From the NCBI GenBank assembly GCA_026419785.1, contig JAODTK010005755.1, positions 124,001-188,000 of the forward strand: a stretch of 64,000 nucleotides of DNA, given 5' to 3'. A program made the translations under genes and the position numbers. Under the pieces are notes generated by a model, which was not told the DNA's origin, did not search any database, and saw nothing but the letters and a program-made list of their open reading frames with translations. Source of the stretch: Sclerodactyla briareus. Taxonomy: Eukaryota > Echinodermata > Holothuroidea > Dendrochirotida > Sclerodactylidae. Below are positions 24,901 through 37,469 of this stretch, one piece after another; positions within the stretch are counted from its first letter, which is position 1, and each line of letters begins with the position of its first letter.

Positions 24901-26585
24901 ACAATCCCTTGTTCGGACTGCCTACTTGGGCCTCATGATTTGACATTTGTCATCATATTGTACATTTGTCTTGGTAAATTTTGTGTCAGTTTGAGCTACA
25001 CACCAACTGTGCCTAGTAATTACTATGTGATCAGTTCATTGGTACAACATTAATGGTCATGATGTGGGTTAATTGCTGGTTATGGTACAGTAATGGATAT
25101 GATAACTGTCTGCACCTCATTGATATTATATCACATACGCATTACAGTCAGTAATGTCTGTCAATGTGCTCAACACATGGTCATCGTTTACTGCGATGAA
25201 CCGTTCACCCCTCTTGCTGCTCTTCTCAGTCCTCTTAGTTTTCTCTATGAAGAAAGGAGCAGAACCTTCCCTCACCCTGACACATGTTAGGTTGAATTGT
25301 GCTGAACCAGGAAACATTCTTCAGTCATTTTGCAGTAGAGTTAGTATAGAGGAGGGGTCCCTTTTAAAGTCATTGGTTGTCACTCTCCCCCTCACCTCAT
25401 CTCTTCATCGATCGACTGGTGGAACACTGCAAGTGCGGTTTTAATGTTGTAAACATTTTCCATCCTTGTGTGGCAGCGTGTATTAGAGGCAGTGTTCACG
25501 GGAAGCGAGAGCAATATTCATGAAATCCCTCTGCTTTCACGTCGCCGTGAAGAAAATTTGATTTAACGAGAGATGTGGAAAGGCTATCGGAGTGGAGATA
25601 TGACAGAATCGTCCAGTCCACGGTGGATGTATCGAGGCACAAAACAGGGAGAATATTTCATGGCCTTGGGGGTACCCGGGATAATTTAAGTCCTGCTTTG
25701 TATGTGCCAACAATGGCTCTAAAAGGATTAACCGTTGTCAGTTGGGATACACGTGAGGTGGGTGGGCAGTGGTAGGTGGGGGGGCGGTGATAATACAGAT
25801 GCATTTCTTCAGTTTGGATCAAGAATTTTGCAATTCAATCAATTGCCCATGGGTATGGACACTGTAACCATCTCATAGCCATCATTATGGCGTATACTTT
25901 CAAAGAAGTCCCTCTCTCACCTCGTACGAGGTTTTTTTATAAGATGTTACATACCGTCTTATTATGACCCTGTTATATTATTGGGCGAATGTTGTCACAT
26001 GACATTGAGATGTTAGTATGGTAGTGGCACAAAAGTCTGTTCCCATCTAGCTAGCTTTTGTACACATTCGTGTACATAGGCGACTAAGCCTAAGCTAACA
26101 CACTTTGGTCCTACTAATTAAACAATTGTGCAGTTCCCATGAAAAAAAAACAATGCTGCTTCTACACAATATGTGACCAACAATTCCAAAGAATTCCTCT
26201 TCCCATGTCAGAATTTTAGGGTTTAGACAATGACGGCAACAAAAAAGAGTTTGTTACGCTGCAAATCTGTGGGATTTCGACTAATTCCACAGTATTCCTC
26301 TGTTTTGTTATATATGTGGTTTGACTGTACAATTTACAAATAACCTTAAGTCCTCACCAGATTTTGTCATTGCGTTAGTGGAAATGTATGCTTTCAGTTT
26401 GTGCGATAGTTACAAGTAATGAAATTTCATTTGTTAGACTTATCCTCAGTCTTTTCAACTCAGCTGCTCACTCCTCATGGAAGAAAGCGTTCAATCTCAC
26501 AACTCATGAAATATCACATAAGACTGCACCACTAATCATTTACTGACTGTAATGATATTGCAGCATCGGACTTTGAGTTGTGATG

Positions 26586-26745
26586 GATGCGGCTGTTCCT
26601 GTTAAATGCTAATACAAAAATCTGAAAGCAACACAAGAATGCCTTGTAATTGTTCGCATTCTTTACTAGATATGAAGAACACCCACTGATCGTGCAACCA
26701 GGCTGAGACACTAGGGGGGGGGATAGCCTTGTATATTAAATTAAT
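26586..26745. repeat. Dispersed repeat, copy A (partner at 38829-38960)
   Basis: GGCTGTTCCTGTTAAATGCTAATAC, AGAATGCCTTGTAA, AACACCCACTGATCGTGCAACCAGGCTGAGACACT and ATAGCCTTGT recur in the same order at 38829-38960, inside the hAT-like element. Here it ends within about 30 bp of the acceptor of the next exon. Confidence 0.75.
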
Positions 26746-26775
26746 ACTCTACTCCGTCCATCATCTCTCCATCAG

Positions 26776-26968
26776 AACTATGAGAAACCCCTCCTGGAGA
26801 GTCAAGCCCCCGCGTCCTAAAAAGGATAAGGTTGGGTATATTCTAATTCTAAACCGGGTGCAGGGTATATACCAGTGCCACCTCATGTTTTCCAGATCGC
26901 CCCTGCAGCCGGTCAAGAACTGGGACGAGAAATGCCATCAGATCGCGACGTCTCGTTGCCAAGAATCG
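26776..26968 (+). CDS. ARHGEF10: ARHGEF10-like exon: DH domain, second segment
   Basis: The exon encodes NYEKPLLESQAP, then RVQGIYQCHLMF, QIAL, VKNWDE and a short tail. It parallels human [49 protein letters not shown]. The acceptor is CCATCAG at 26775 and the donor is AATCG|GTGAGT at 26969. Two to four single-base shifts are needed: one in the AAAAAGG run, one at TTTCCAGATCGCCCC, and one or two near GATCGCGACGTCTCGTTGCC. Because every conserved block survives in some frame and both splice sites are good, sequence error is the simplest explanation. The segment forms DH helices leading to the GTPase contact region. Confidence 0.85.
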
Positions 26969-28689
26969 GTGAGTTTTGGGCAACGTCAGCTGTGGTTCCA
27001 TCTGAGTAACACAGTGGAAAGTCTGATTATGGTTTGTTGGCACTTTCCGCGGTTCAATATTTGAATGGCAGACATACTCTTGATGGCATTGATGGGTTTG
27101 GGTCAAAGGTCAAATAACTTTGCAGCCAAGCTGTCAGTGTCTCGATCTTGCAATGATTGAGTGGCATGTTGGAACATTTTTTTTTATCACTGAGCAACGA
27201 ATCTCTGGCAATTCTCCTTAGGAAGTTATACTTCTCGGGCCAATGTATACAAAACACAACAACGTTATATCGGGAAACCTTATGAATTGTTTTTTCAAAT
27301 CAAAACGGTTTTATTTTTTTACAACTTATTTTAGAAAAAAACTTCGAACAAATCTCATTGCAGTGGAATGACATGGAGACACGGTTCAAACCATGGGTTT
27401 TCAGTTTGCGCCTTCCCTATATTTACAAGGTCCTTCCTACTTAACCATTCAGAACCCTTCAAAGGGCAAAATAGACTAAATAGATTGGGCATATTATACT
27501 ACTTTAAGACAACTGCAGGATAAAATTTGAAGAGGCAATTATGCTGGAAAACACTGAATACGTCAGTCCAAACCCATAGTTCGTACGACTCTCCGTTATG
27601 GAGTTTACCGTTCCCTGAGTTCATGTCATGTTATTGGCAGTTAAATCACCCATCAGCCATATAAATGATGTCATACTGTCACACCCGGCAAACAATCTTG
27701 TTTCTATTGAAATTCACACATCAATTTTCACTGGCGAAAATCTTTTAGTCTATGGGATTGATTGCTGTAGTGGGTTGGTAGGTGTTGCAAGTCACTTTGG
27801 TGAGAAAAAGACCACAGAACTTCTGCTAAATGTTTGACCTTAGTCAACAAAATGAAACAATGAACTACAGACATAATTTCCTGGTTGTCCAAGTGTGACG
27901 TCATGCGTTATTGTGCAATTGGGTTCTCCCTTTTTTTCTGCATAATCCATTTTGAAGGCGAATAACCCCCATAGGAACATCAATATTGAAATGGGGTTTT
28001 GACTCTAGATACATTTTTTCGAATCTCCACTATATGACCCTGTTGTTCCTGAGCCTGCAGTTGTCCTTCAACCATATCTAGCTCACTGAAGCTCAGTGGA
28101 GACCATATTCATCGCCTCTTATCTTATTCCAGTTGTTGGAATGACATTATTTACTCACCTCATTAGGGATGGTAGGTCTGAGAGGCTATCCTCGCCGTGG
28201 GTATAAATCCTACTGGCCACCCACCAGACTCCCTCTGGCGAGGGATGCCCTGCCTATCAGACGACTATATGTTTCCTCACAGAGAATGGGCTTGTACTGA
28301 CAATGCCTTCTAATGTAGTTTCTCTCCCGTCCGTCTCTTAAATTTATAATCGTTTGCACCAGGAGCGGAAGTGGGTGCTGGTTAAATCCATCGGCTGTGC
28401 TAATCGTATCCCAGTCGCTGTTGAGTTGAATGAGCCACATCGCACAGACGTTCTCTTGCCTATAGGATCAGCACCCTCCCGCCGCTCTCCTGCGAAAACT
28501 TTTAAAGGGGGTGCTGATTAGATATTCGTAGAATACACACGTTTAGCCTTTTAAGCAGGAACACGGTAATATGGTTTGACCGTAAGCATTCCTTCTTCCC
28601 TGGCTAACATCTCAAACTTTTTGATTCTGTGGAAGTCAGGGAATCTTATGCAGTCCATGACAGTGTTGTGTGTAATGTAATGTTTGTGT

Positions 28690-30240
28690 AGTGTGTTGAT
28701 GTCTGAACTTTTGAGGAGCATTTCGATCCCCCCTGAATGGATGAAGCTCATACTTGGTATAATGGGTTCCCCATAATGGAGTACAGGATCCTATTGTTTT
28801 GAGGTCAGGCGCAGGTCATCTGCAGGTCCATTATGGTCGAAGTCTAAAAATTCTTGTGAAGAAGATAGGTCGAGATCGCTTAGTCAATCATTTTTTTTAG
28901 GTTTAGTTGTACTTCTTATGGAAGTACAAGAACCTTTTGGTTTTGGTGTAGCCTGGGGGTCATTTTGGGCGAAAAATTAGAAATTGAAAAATTGCTATTT
29001 TTTGGGCATTTCAGCTTGTGAAGAGCATAACTCGACCCTACCTGATGGATAAGCTCATACTTAGTATTGTGTTTTCCCCATAACGAGTACATGATCCCTA
29101 TGTTTTGGGGTCAGGTCACGGTCATCGGAGGTCATTAGAGTGTCAAAGTCTGAACATCTTTTGAGAGGATAAGATCTAGACTGCTTGTTCCAATCGAGTG
29201 AAATTCGGCATGTAGTCTTCTTATGGGGAGTGCAAGTGCCCTATTGTTTTAGGGTCACATAATCAATTACTAATTTTTTTTTAAATTTAAAAATTATGAA
29301 AAGTTGATATTTGGGTGATTTCACTTGTGAATAGCATAACTCGACTCACCTGAATGGATGAAGCTCATACTTAGTATGGGGTTCCCCATAAGGAGTACAG
29401 GATCCCTACAGTTTGGGGTCCGGTCAAAGGTCATCTGAGGTCATTAGAGGTCAAATCTAAATCTTTTGAAGAGGATAAGTCTAATGCTTGGTCCAATCAA
29501 GTTGAAATTTGGCATTTAGCCCCCTCCTGGGGAGTACAAGTGCCCTATTGTTTTTGGTGCAGACCAGGGGTCATTTGGGGAAAAATTTGAAAATTGTGAA
29601 AATTTATCATTTTGGGCGGTTTCAGCTTGTGAAGAGCATAACTCCGCCACCTGAATAGATGAAGCTCACACTTGAATGTGGGTTCCCCATATGTGTACAA
29701 TAACCCGATTGTTTTTGGGTCGTCAAAGGGATCTGAGTTCATTAGAGGTCATTAGAGGTCAAAGTCTGAAAATCTTTTGGAAAAGTTAAGTCCAGATCGC
29801 TTATTCCATCATTTTAAATTTGGTTGTAGCTTTCTCATGGGGAAGTACAAGCACCTATTGTTTTTTTGGTAGACCAAGGCTCATTTTGGGCACAAAAATC
29901 TGAAATTGTGAAAAATTGATATTTTGGGCATTTTAAGCTTGTAAAAGCATAACTTGACCCCACCTGGATGAATGAAGCTCAGGAGTCTCGAATGCCTGTC
30001 TGATTCAGTGAAATTTAGTATGCAGCTTTCTTATGGGGATACAACAACCCAATAGGGTTGGGTGTTGGATGTTGAGGAGGATTATGAATTGTTGAAAATT
30101 TTGTTTCTCATACACTGTAACATAATAACTCATGCTTGGTATGGGGTTCATCTCAAGAGTACAGGTTCCCTATTGTTTCTGGTTCAGGTCACGGTCATTG
30201 GCCTCGGAGAGGGTCAAAGTCTGCTATACTATTCCTTTAT
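28690..30240. repeat. ~305-bp tandem array, about five units
   Basis: Landmark GGATGAAGCTCATACTT recurs at about 28743, 29051, 29360, 29661 and, truncated, 29970, with a further partial unit at 30130-30240. Each unit continues with GGGTTCCCCATA..GAGTACA..GATCCCTATTGTTTTGGGGTC, a run of GGTCA words, TTGAAATTTGGCATGTAGC, GGGGAGTACAAGTGCCCTATTGTTTTTGGT and GTGAAGAGCATAACTCGACCC. The units are 85-90% alike by eye. A solitary unit lies at 3409. Confidence 0.9.
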
Positions 30241-30499
30241 GGAAAGTATCATAATTATCCACAAATATTATCATATGTAATCCACCATTTTTGTAGTCAG
30301 GTCAAAAGTAATCTGGGGTTAACAAACTTTAGGTTAAAGGTCATAAAGGCAGTCAAGGAATCACTAGGCCTCTCGGCTTTCTGGTTATTTGGATTCGATA
30401 GATCGTGCGACCCCACAAGAAGTGGCTCATGACTCCATTTGGGGTCACTCACCATGCGATAGATAATGGGTATGTGTCACTCGGGGCGGTTGGCAGGTT

Positions 30500-30680
30500 A
30501 TGGAACGCGGCTCAGCACCGGGGAGGTCAGTGAGTGGATCCCGGCAGGGTCATACCAGAGACTTTAACAAATGGTACCTGTTGCCTTCTCGCTGAGTGCA
30601 TGCGTGTGAATGAGGGTAGTGGGGAGACCAGACAGGGAAAATGAAGATACCAATTGGAATGTTGCTGTCTGTGCGTGATA
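30500..30680 (+). mobile_element. tRNA-derived SINE, copy 2 (head degraded)
   Basis: GGGTCATACCAGAGACTTTAACAAATGGTACCTGTTGCCTTCTCGCTG (30547-30594, shown only as a landmark of the body) matches the body of the SINE at 3705-3960. The tRNA-like head is poorer: AGTGAGTGGATCCCGGCAGGG replaces a clear B box. It is an old copy in the same orientation. Confidence 0.65.
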
Positions 30681-31263
30681 ACTTCCACATTGAGGCATCA
30701 CCTCTCAGCCTCTCCACTGTTACAATAACGACATGTAATGCTATCTTTTCAAAGGTCACAGGGGTCACTGGCTGTTTGACGTTGATTGTACAGTGTGCTA
30801 CACAATATTTCTGAACCACCCCCCCCCCTCCCCGAACATCCTGCTAGCACAAAATGCACGATTTCCCCCCTACTTCTCGATGATCCGAAAAGATGGGATT
30901 GGATTTTTTGGTTTGGTTCTCGAGAGTGGGGGGGGCAGTTTGAAAATAGGCCTAATGATGAGCTATGGGGGATCTTGTCTATATACTCGGGCTGTTCGTG
31001 TAGCGGGCTCTCACAACCGTGGAAAGGCCTATTCCGTACACCTGGTGATGGAATTGCAGCTAACAATGAGTTAAATACCAGTCTGCCACCCTTGCCCTGC
31101 CTTTTTATGGCTTGATTCGACCAGGACGTGTATACTGGCAAAATTCCGGGTTGCCAATTTGATGTACTGTTGTTTCTCTGGGGAATGCCGCCCAGGTACA
31201 GTATTTGATTTCTCGGATATGCCCGAAGTGTTATAAATTTTCTCTCTCTCTATCTCTCTGCAG

Positions 31264-31380
31264 TTTTCTAAGGCCATGGTCCTCGACGTGTACAGTGCGT
31301 TTGTAAATAACTTTACCCACGCTATGGAGACAGCCAAGAGAGCAGCTGCCCAGAAACAACGCTTCCAAGAGTTCTTAGAG
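31264..31380 (+). CDS. ARHGEF10: ARHGEF10-like exon: DH domain, third segment
   Basis: The exon is 117 bp, 39 intact codons, phase 0 at both ends, with acceptor CTCTCTGCAG and donor GAG|GTCAGT. It reads [20 protein letters not shown], followed by [19 protein letters not shown]. Human ARHGEF10 has FSKSMVLDAYSEYVNNFSTA at the same place, so the family is identified with high confidence. This helical part of the DH domain (the Y-x-x-Y-V-N-N-F signature) packs against the helices that contact the GTPase. The exon is free of frame errors. Confidence 0.95.
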
Positions 31381-31967
31381 GTCAGTGCAAGCTAGCGAAC
31401 CCATCACAGCAAAATCACTTGTCAATTTTTTCCAGAATATTAGTCGTGGAATTTGCTAGGAGGCAATGCTAATTGCTCCAAAGAGCCCTCATGAGCAGAA
31501 TTTTTTTTTCAATATTCTGCTGTCGTCATGTTTACGTTCAACAATTTAGCATCTTTCACAGAACCTGTAATTCTCTATCTTGTCAATTCATGGCACCGCT
31601 GGGACAGATTTCTTGAACTCCCTGGAATGTTTAACTCGAGTAACCTCCCATGCAGCGATGCTACCACATTGAGGAATCAATGCATGAAGCAGCGCAAAAT
31701 CAAGACATAATCATATAATCAAGATGACATTTGGAGGCCGTAAATCTTTTAAAGATCCAGGGGTCTTTATTTTTCTCGTCTGGGGATGATGCTAAGTGTC
31801 TCTTCCGAAGTATTACTCATTTGGGAAGGTTGCCTCTCTTTGGGCAGATTTGACGAGCATTTGCCCAACCTCTCTCTCTTGTAAGCGCCTGCTGCTGTCG
31901 TCCGCCCAGGGTTCTAAAAGTCTCCTTAGCCAAAAAATGCATAAGGGTATATTTCACCCTGTCTCCT

Positions 31968-32060
31968 CTAATGTTCCCTAACAAAGGGCAGATTTGACGG
32001 ACATTCAGTCTGTTTAATGGAGTGGAAATATCACATCAGAGTACATTTTTGGTCAAATTT
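31968..32060. repeat. Dispersed repeat, copy A (partner at 33143-33245)
   Basis: ATGTTCCCTAACAAAGGGCAGATTTGACGGACATTCA and GTTTAATGGAGTGGAAAT..ACATCAGAGTA correspond to ATGTCGCCCAACAAAGAGCAGACTTGGCGAACATTCA and GTTCAGTGGAGTGAGAGTGACATTGGGCCAGAGTA at 33143. They are two diverged copies in the same orientation. Confidence 0.6.
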
Positions 32061-33142
32061 TTGAAAGGGAAAAAAATGTGATGGCACGAAGGGCAAGTTG
32101 CGTTTCTGCTCATTCACCAGCGCCACAGGTTTTCATTTATTTAATTTCGATGTTGCATATTGTTTATATGGTTGTTGTCTGTGCACCGAGAAGTACTTTT
32201 GTAGCAGATTGTGCAAAGAGTTTACAATCAGCGCAAATTTTTAGCTACGGCTAGTGCTACTCAGACAAATTTTGTGGGATTTACGCTTATCACATGTACA
32301 TTCCCTGTATGTTACGGTTCATCCGCAATAGTTACTTACATTCATTTCATTCATCATTCCAATTGGACATTAATCTCCATATATGAAACCGTATCAGTAC
32401 ATAAACACACCGTTATACCACTTGATAATAATCACAAAAAACACTGACCTGAAAGGGGACCAGGATAAAGTTTAATAACTTATACCAGGTCTGACCTCAA
32501 GCCCCAAGAAGGGAATAGAAAAAAGAAGAAATGTGTGTGGAGTTCACGATGTTAAATCGTACTCCTTTCAAATAGTGTTTGAGTATTTTCCTCAAGTTAC
32601 CCATTGTTTGTCTCTGTTCAATATCTAATGGCAACAAATTCCCAAACTATACTGGATTGAGGTATTGAAAATCTCTTTTCTTAAATCTATATATAATATA
32701 GCAACAAAAGTGACAATGTGATAAACGTTCTACTACACAGACTTTTGTCGCTGGTGTTGTTTAAAACAGGTGATGAATGCATTCACTCATTGAAAAATCA
32801 AACTGGTTCCATTCAATCAGACTGCACTCTGTTGATTAGAACCTGATTAAACCTGCAATCCTGTGAAATATCAATACCTTTTGTCTGTATTGTATTAGAC
32901 AATTGTAGAAGGTGGGAAGAGCCATTTTGAATGGATCATCCTATTGCTCCATGGTGTTCACGAAAAAAAAAAAATCTTTGGAAGACTTGAATTCAGAGAA
33001 GCAATTTGTGCCTCCCATCTGCCCCGATTACCACACCCTTCAGATACATTGGAATGAATATCAAAATGTCTGTCTTCTCGCCATCCTGTGGGCTGATAAA
33101 TTACCTCACGCATGAAAGTCGCATTTGTTCATGTGTCGGCTA

Positions 33143-33245
33143 ATGTCGCCCAACAAAGAGCAGACTTGGCGAACATTCACCAAGTCTTTGTGAAAGAAGC
33201 TGCTTGTTCAGTGGAGTGAGAGTGACATTGGGCCAGAGTATAATC
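33143..33245. repeat. Dispersed repeat, copy B (partner at 31968-32060)
   Basis: This is the second copy of the pair at 31968, with an extra ~20-bp insertion (ACCAAGTCTTTGTGAAAGAAG) between the two conserved blocks. The class is unknown. Confidence 0.6.
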
Positions 33246-36200
33246 AATAAGGGCTGTTTGGACACATCAATTGGCAATAAACATAAATTTGATCCACCTC
33301 TGGAATATTATTGGTTTAGCATAGTGTGGGTCTGCTGTTGCGACTGCTGGGAAATTTTTGTGTCATTGTGATCCTCCCAAACAACATTGTAGTATTGAGC
33401 CAAGACTGTGTACACATATCTGCAATAGTTGAATCGTGGATGGGTTCAAAAGTTGACTTTTCCTCATCACTCCAGGAACAAGTGCGAACACCATTTAGAT
33501 TTTTTACGTAGGCATAGTTTTGGCATCATCCATGTTTTTGCGACATGGCAGTAGTGTTCAGACTTTCATTTTCTCCCCATGGGTCTCCCACTCGTGGCCA
33601 ACTTGGATTTTTTTTTTACCAACATATTTTAATTGCCATATAGGAACTCAGACATCAGTTGTTTCAAAGCCAACTCCCCCTTCTTCTTATGAACCTCAAC
33701 TCATCCAGTCCATTTGAAAACAAAAATTGCGACACTGTTTTGGGCAAATGTACACATTCAGCATGGCGACATGTTGGGTTTTGGACCAACTTTAATTTCC
33801 ACTCATTTTGTGGAATCGTTCACTCAGACTTGCATGTCTCGGAGGAACATGGCAATCGTTTCCAAACATACTTGATATTTTTCAGCCTGGATCATGGATA
33901 CCCTTTCAATATCGAATGAGACAGATAACGCCACCCACTAATTGCTCCAGTGTGGGAGAGACATACGCTGTGGCAAGTTCTCTACCTGCCTGGCGATGTC
34001 TTGTTTTTAGCCAATTTTTGTAGTGGAAATGCTTTCTGATGCTCCTCTCCATCAAAGACAGATGTCCTCCGGTGAGCTGACTTTTGCAATGCATTTTTCG
34101 CTGCTCATTTCCCGCTAATTACAAGACTCAAATTGGAAGGCCTTCGGTGTCCCCTTGGTTTTCTCTCTCTCTTCACGTCTATCTGTCTCCCTATTACATA
34201 ACTGTTCTGTGTTCATCAAATGGTTAAATGTGTTCTCTCTGCATCCATGTTTACCCTCGTTTTGTTTTATAACCCGAAACATTTTAATCTTATAATAACA
34301 ACGAAAACACTACTTGCATTCATCCCCTGTGTCTGTACCCTAACTCCTCATCTCAACCATGTCGGCCATCACCCTAATGTGGCTGGAAGCTTCCTGACCG
34401 ATGTTGTGATGAATTTTACTGAACTCCACCTCGTCGACATGTCATACCCGACAGCCGCCTCTCTGGGTAATGCCTTCACTTTGATAATGGATTGATCGAT
34501 CATTCGGGAATCTGCATGAGCATGAATTCTGGCATCTTTTCTCTCAATAAAATAATGGATGAACCATTAACACATTGCCTATGTATGGTCTGAATTAGTG
34601 CAAACCGAGCGGGATAAATATCACCCATTTGATTTGGTTTTTTCTTTTGGGAAAATTTTGGGAAATGGGATTTTGCCCCCCACCCCCACATTCCAGATTT
34701 GGAGGAAACCATCACTCCTGCTCTGAAGGGAGTGTTCAATGATATTACATGCAAATGAAAATAAAGATCCTGGAGGGTGATGGGTGTGTCAAGCCAACCA
34801 GATTCCTTCGAGCCTTCACTTAACATATTATGATTAAAAATGATGAGATTTGAACATCTGTATTGTTCACATTATCATTTCAACAGTTAAACAACTCTGC
34901 AGTTTTGACAGTAATAATGATAATAGTAGATGGTGCTTATAAGGCGCAAAGTCTTCCGAAGAACACAAAAGAAGGACAAAGATGAAGGACGACTACAAAT
35001 CGGTAAATCTTAACGGAGAGATTTTCTCACACTCCCCCCTTTTAACTTGAGATATTAGGAAAATTACATGTGTTTTCGAGGGAGTGAATGCCATAACACA
35101 CCTGGGCTGCGCATCTAAACACTGCTTCTCCTGGCAACTTTAAGATGAACCCTTGGAACTTCAGTACTGCTCAGAGAATGATCAGAGAACGCGTGGTGGT
35201 TGGTAGGTTGCAAAGAACAGACGACGGATATGTGCATTAGACTTTGGTATGTGTGAATGTGTATAGGGCCACTGCCAAAGTGTACCAATGACGAAAGATA
35301 ACATTTCAGAGATTACACAGAGGAATTAACATGATCATGTAGTCTTACGTCCAGTGCAGTACGAGCTTCCAGTGACACTGGAATTTTTGTACATACTTTG
35401 ACTCCCTGCCTGGAGTCAAAACTTGGGTTAACTAACGTCTGGGGTTACCCTGGATTCCCGTTTCCGGGCCTGTATGACAGTAATTTGCCACAGGGTGATG
35501 GCGGAGCCAACAAATGCCATTCAATTTTTTAAAGTTCTAGATGCCAATAGGGTAAGTGCCTTCTCATCATAATAACATAGATCCAAGTCAGGCACAAATG
35601 CTAATTTTTGTACCCCCTCCCTTCCCCGCCCCCGCCTCTCTGCCAACCCCTTGGGTCTGGCACTGTTCATGTACACTGTCATCTCAAGTTCTCTGAACCT
35701 CTACTGGCGGATTCTTATGGTTGAAATCTAACCTTGGCTCACAAAGGAAAGGAGGGGGGGGGGGGGGGGGGGGGGGTGGGGGAACACTCCTGGAACAATC
35801 ACTAAATAATAAATGTCATATTGCTTGCGTGCAAGTCTGCCTCCATAGGCAGTCAACATTTTTCCAGGAATAATCGATTTGGTTAGTAGAGCTGGATACA
35901 TCGTTGACCTTGCCAGTATTGGATGATGTTCCTCTCAACGAGTTATGAGAGATTTTTCCACGCAAATATTTTTCACTACTTAATTGAATTAGGGGAACAT
36001 GCCATGTTTCTGTCGAGTGTTATTGAGATGTTTTAACGTGCAAAGAGGAGATTGCAGATGATTCAGAACGCTGTCTTTTGCCGTTAATTTTTAAAAAAAC
36101 CTCAATGCTGTAGAAGGAGTCATTCCATTAGGCCAAGTCAATTATATCTCTGTGCTCGTATGTCCAGGTTGTTGGTGAGGCTGCCATTGTAGCCTCTGTC

Positions 36201-37469
36201 GCCACACCTCCTGGAAATTTTGAAACTTTTCAGTCTTCAACACATCATCCGATTAGCCCGAAATTCGAGACACATGTCCACCACCATGGGATAAATCTCA
36301 GACGGGTCCAAAGTGGGCAATGCCACGAGACTGGCACCCTCCAATTTGGCATGCTTTCTGCGTTTTCAACTCATCAGATTTGATATTTGAAAGTTGCTTA
36401 TAGATGATGTACAATGTCAGTGAGTGGAGGGAAATGACCTAGGAACCCTTGTGGGGCTCATCTGAGGTCACGCCTTTTGGAATATGGGAACAAAATTAAG
36501 AAGAAAAAGACCAAAAAAGTACCCACTCTTTATCCTGGATAGGTCACTTACCTAATCTCAAACCTAAAGTAAGACATGCCACCCTATCTTCCACCAAGAG
36601 AAATATTCCTCAAAGCATTTTCACTATAATAGATGATATATAATCAATACAATCTTCATATTTATTGACATGCTATCTAAACAAGAGTGATGGTTTCGAT
36701 TAGCTACAATAGCAGAATAGCTCTTTCACTGATCATTCAATTTGTTGGCATAATTAGATTTCTCATTCTCCTGAAATTGACTCAGGGATCCCATGCTTTT
36801 AACGACTCTGTCGTTACTGTCCAAATCCATTTTAATGTCTCTCCTAATTAAATTGTGGGAGCCTCTGACCTCATTTGATCACTTTATACAATTGCAATTT
36901 AGGTACCAAGACTCAGATTGTGGAATGAGCTCTGTATAATCAAATTGGAGTAAAAAATAACCAACTCAATTTCCATTTTGCCCGTACTATTAGCCGAAAA
37001 AATGCATGTGGTGTCTAAATAGACCATCGTATGCACTCACTGTAATCTCACCATTTCACCTTACCCAGAAAGTGTCTGGGGCTTCGATTAATGCCTGCTA
37101 ATTAGATTAATTGTGAAACCCAACCGAGGCTCGTACGTCACGCATCTGAGCCAGACCTTTCGATGTGAGATTCGCTCTGATATTCAAGCTGATCACTTGC
37201 CATGGTTGGATGAAAGCCAGGGAGAGATTGCTCAAATGGCATCACTTGCGCAACACCACCATTAATTGTAATGCTACTACTCGTGCGGGGTAGGGCTTGT
37301 CTCAAACTTTTCTGTGTAAATTATTCCACAGAACCAAAATTTGGGCAATCAGCTTATGTTATTATGCTTAATAACTACGGCTTATAGAGCCTACTATGGT
37401 CCCATTTTCTGGGTTGATCACTAGGCAAGCACTTGAATATGGACAATATGATTCTATAACCCGTCATAT

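Larger units (their letters stand above)
21880..26775 (+). other. Intron, ~4.9 kb
   Basis: Contents are a short direct repeat at 21902-21977, a palindrome at 22251-22269, a 23-base G run at 22530-22552 followed by T-rich sequence, a dispersed repeat at 23768-23860, a degenerate tandem array at 23990-24900, and another dispersed repeat at 26586-26745. Open frames in 25.1-25.8 kb have no recognisable family features. Confidence 0.6.
26969..31263 (+). other. Intron, ~4.3 kb
   Basis: The interval from 26969 to about 28690 has no feature I can name. A ~305-bp tandem array fills 28.70-30.24 kb and a SINE copy lies at 30500-30680. A strong pyrimidine tract (TCTCTCTCTCTATCTCTCTGCAG) precedes the next exon. 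Open frames of 100-130 codons on both strands near 30.75-31.14 kb mirror one another and look like chance frames. Confidence 0.6.

Noticed and set aside
30749..31141. Overlapping 130- and 109-codon frames on opposite strands
   Set aside because: They mirror each other across C/G-rich sequence and match no family; one is the shadow of the other and neither is needed by the gene.
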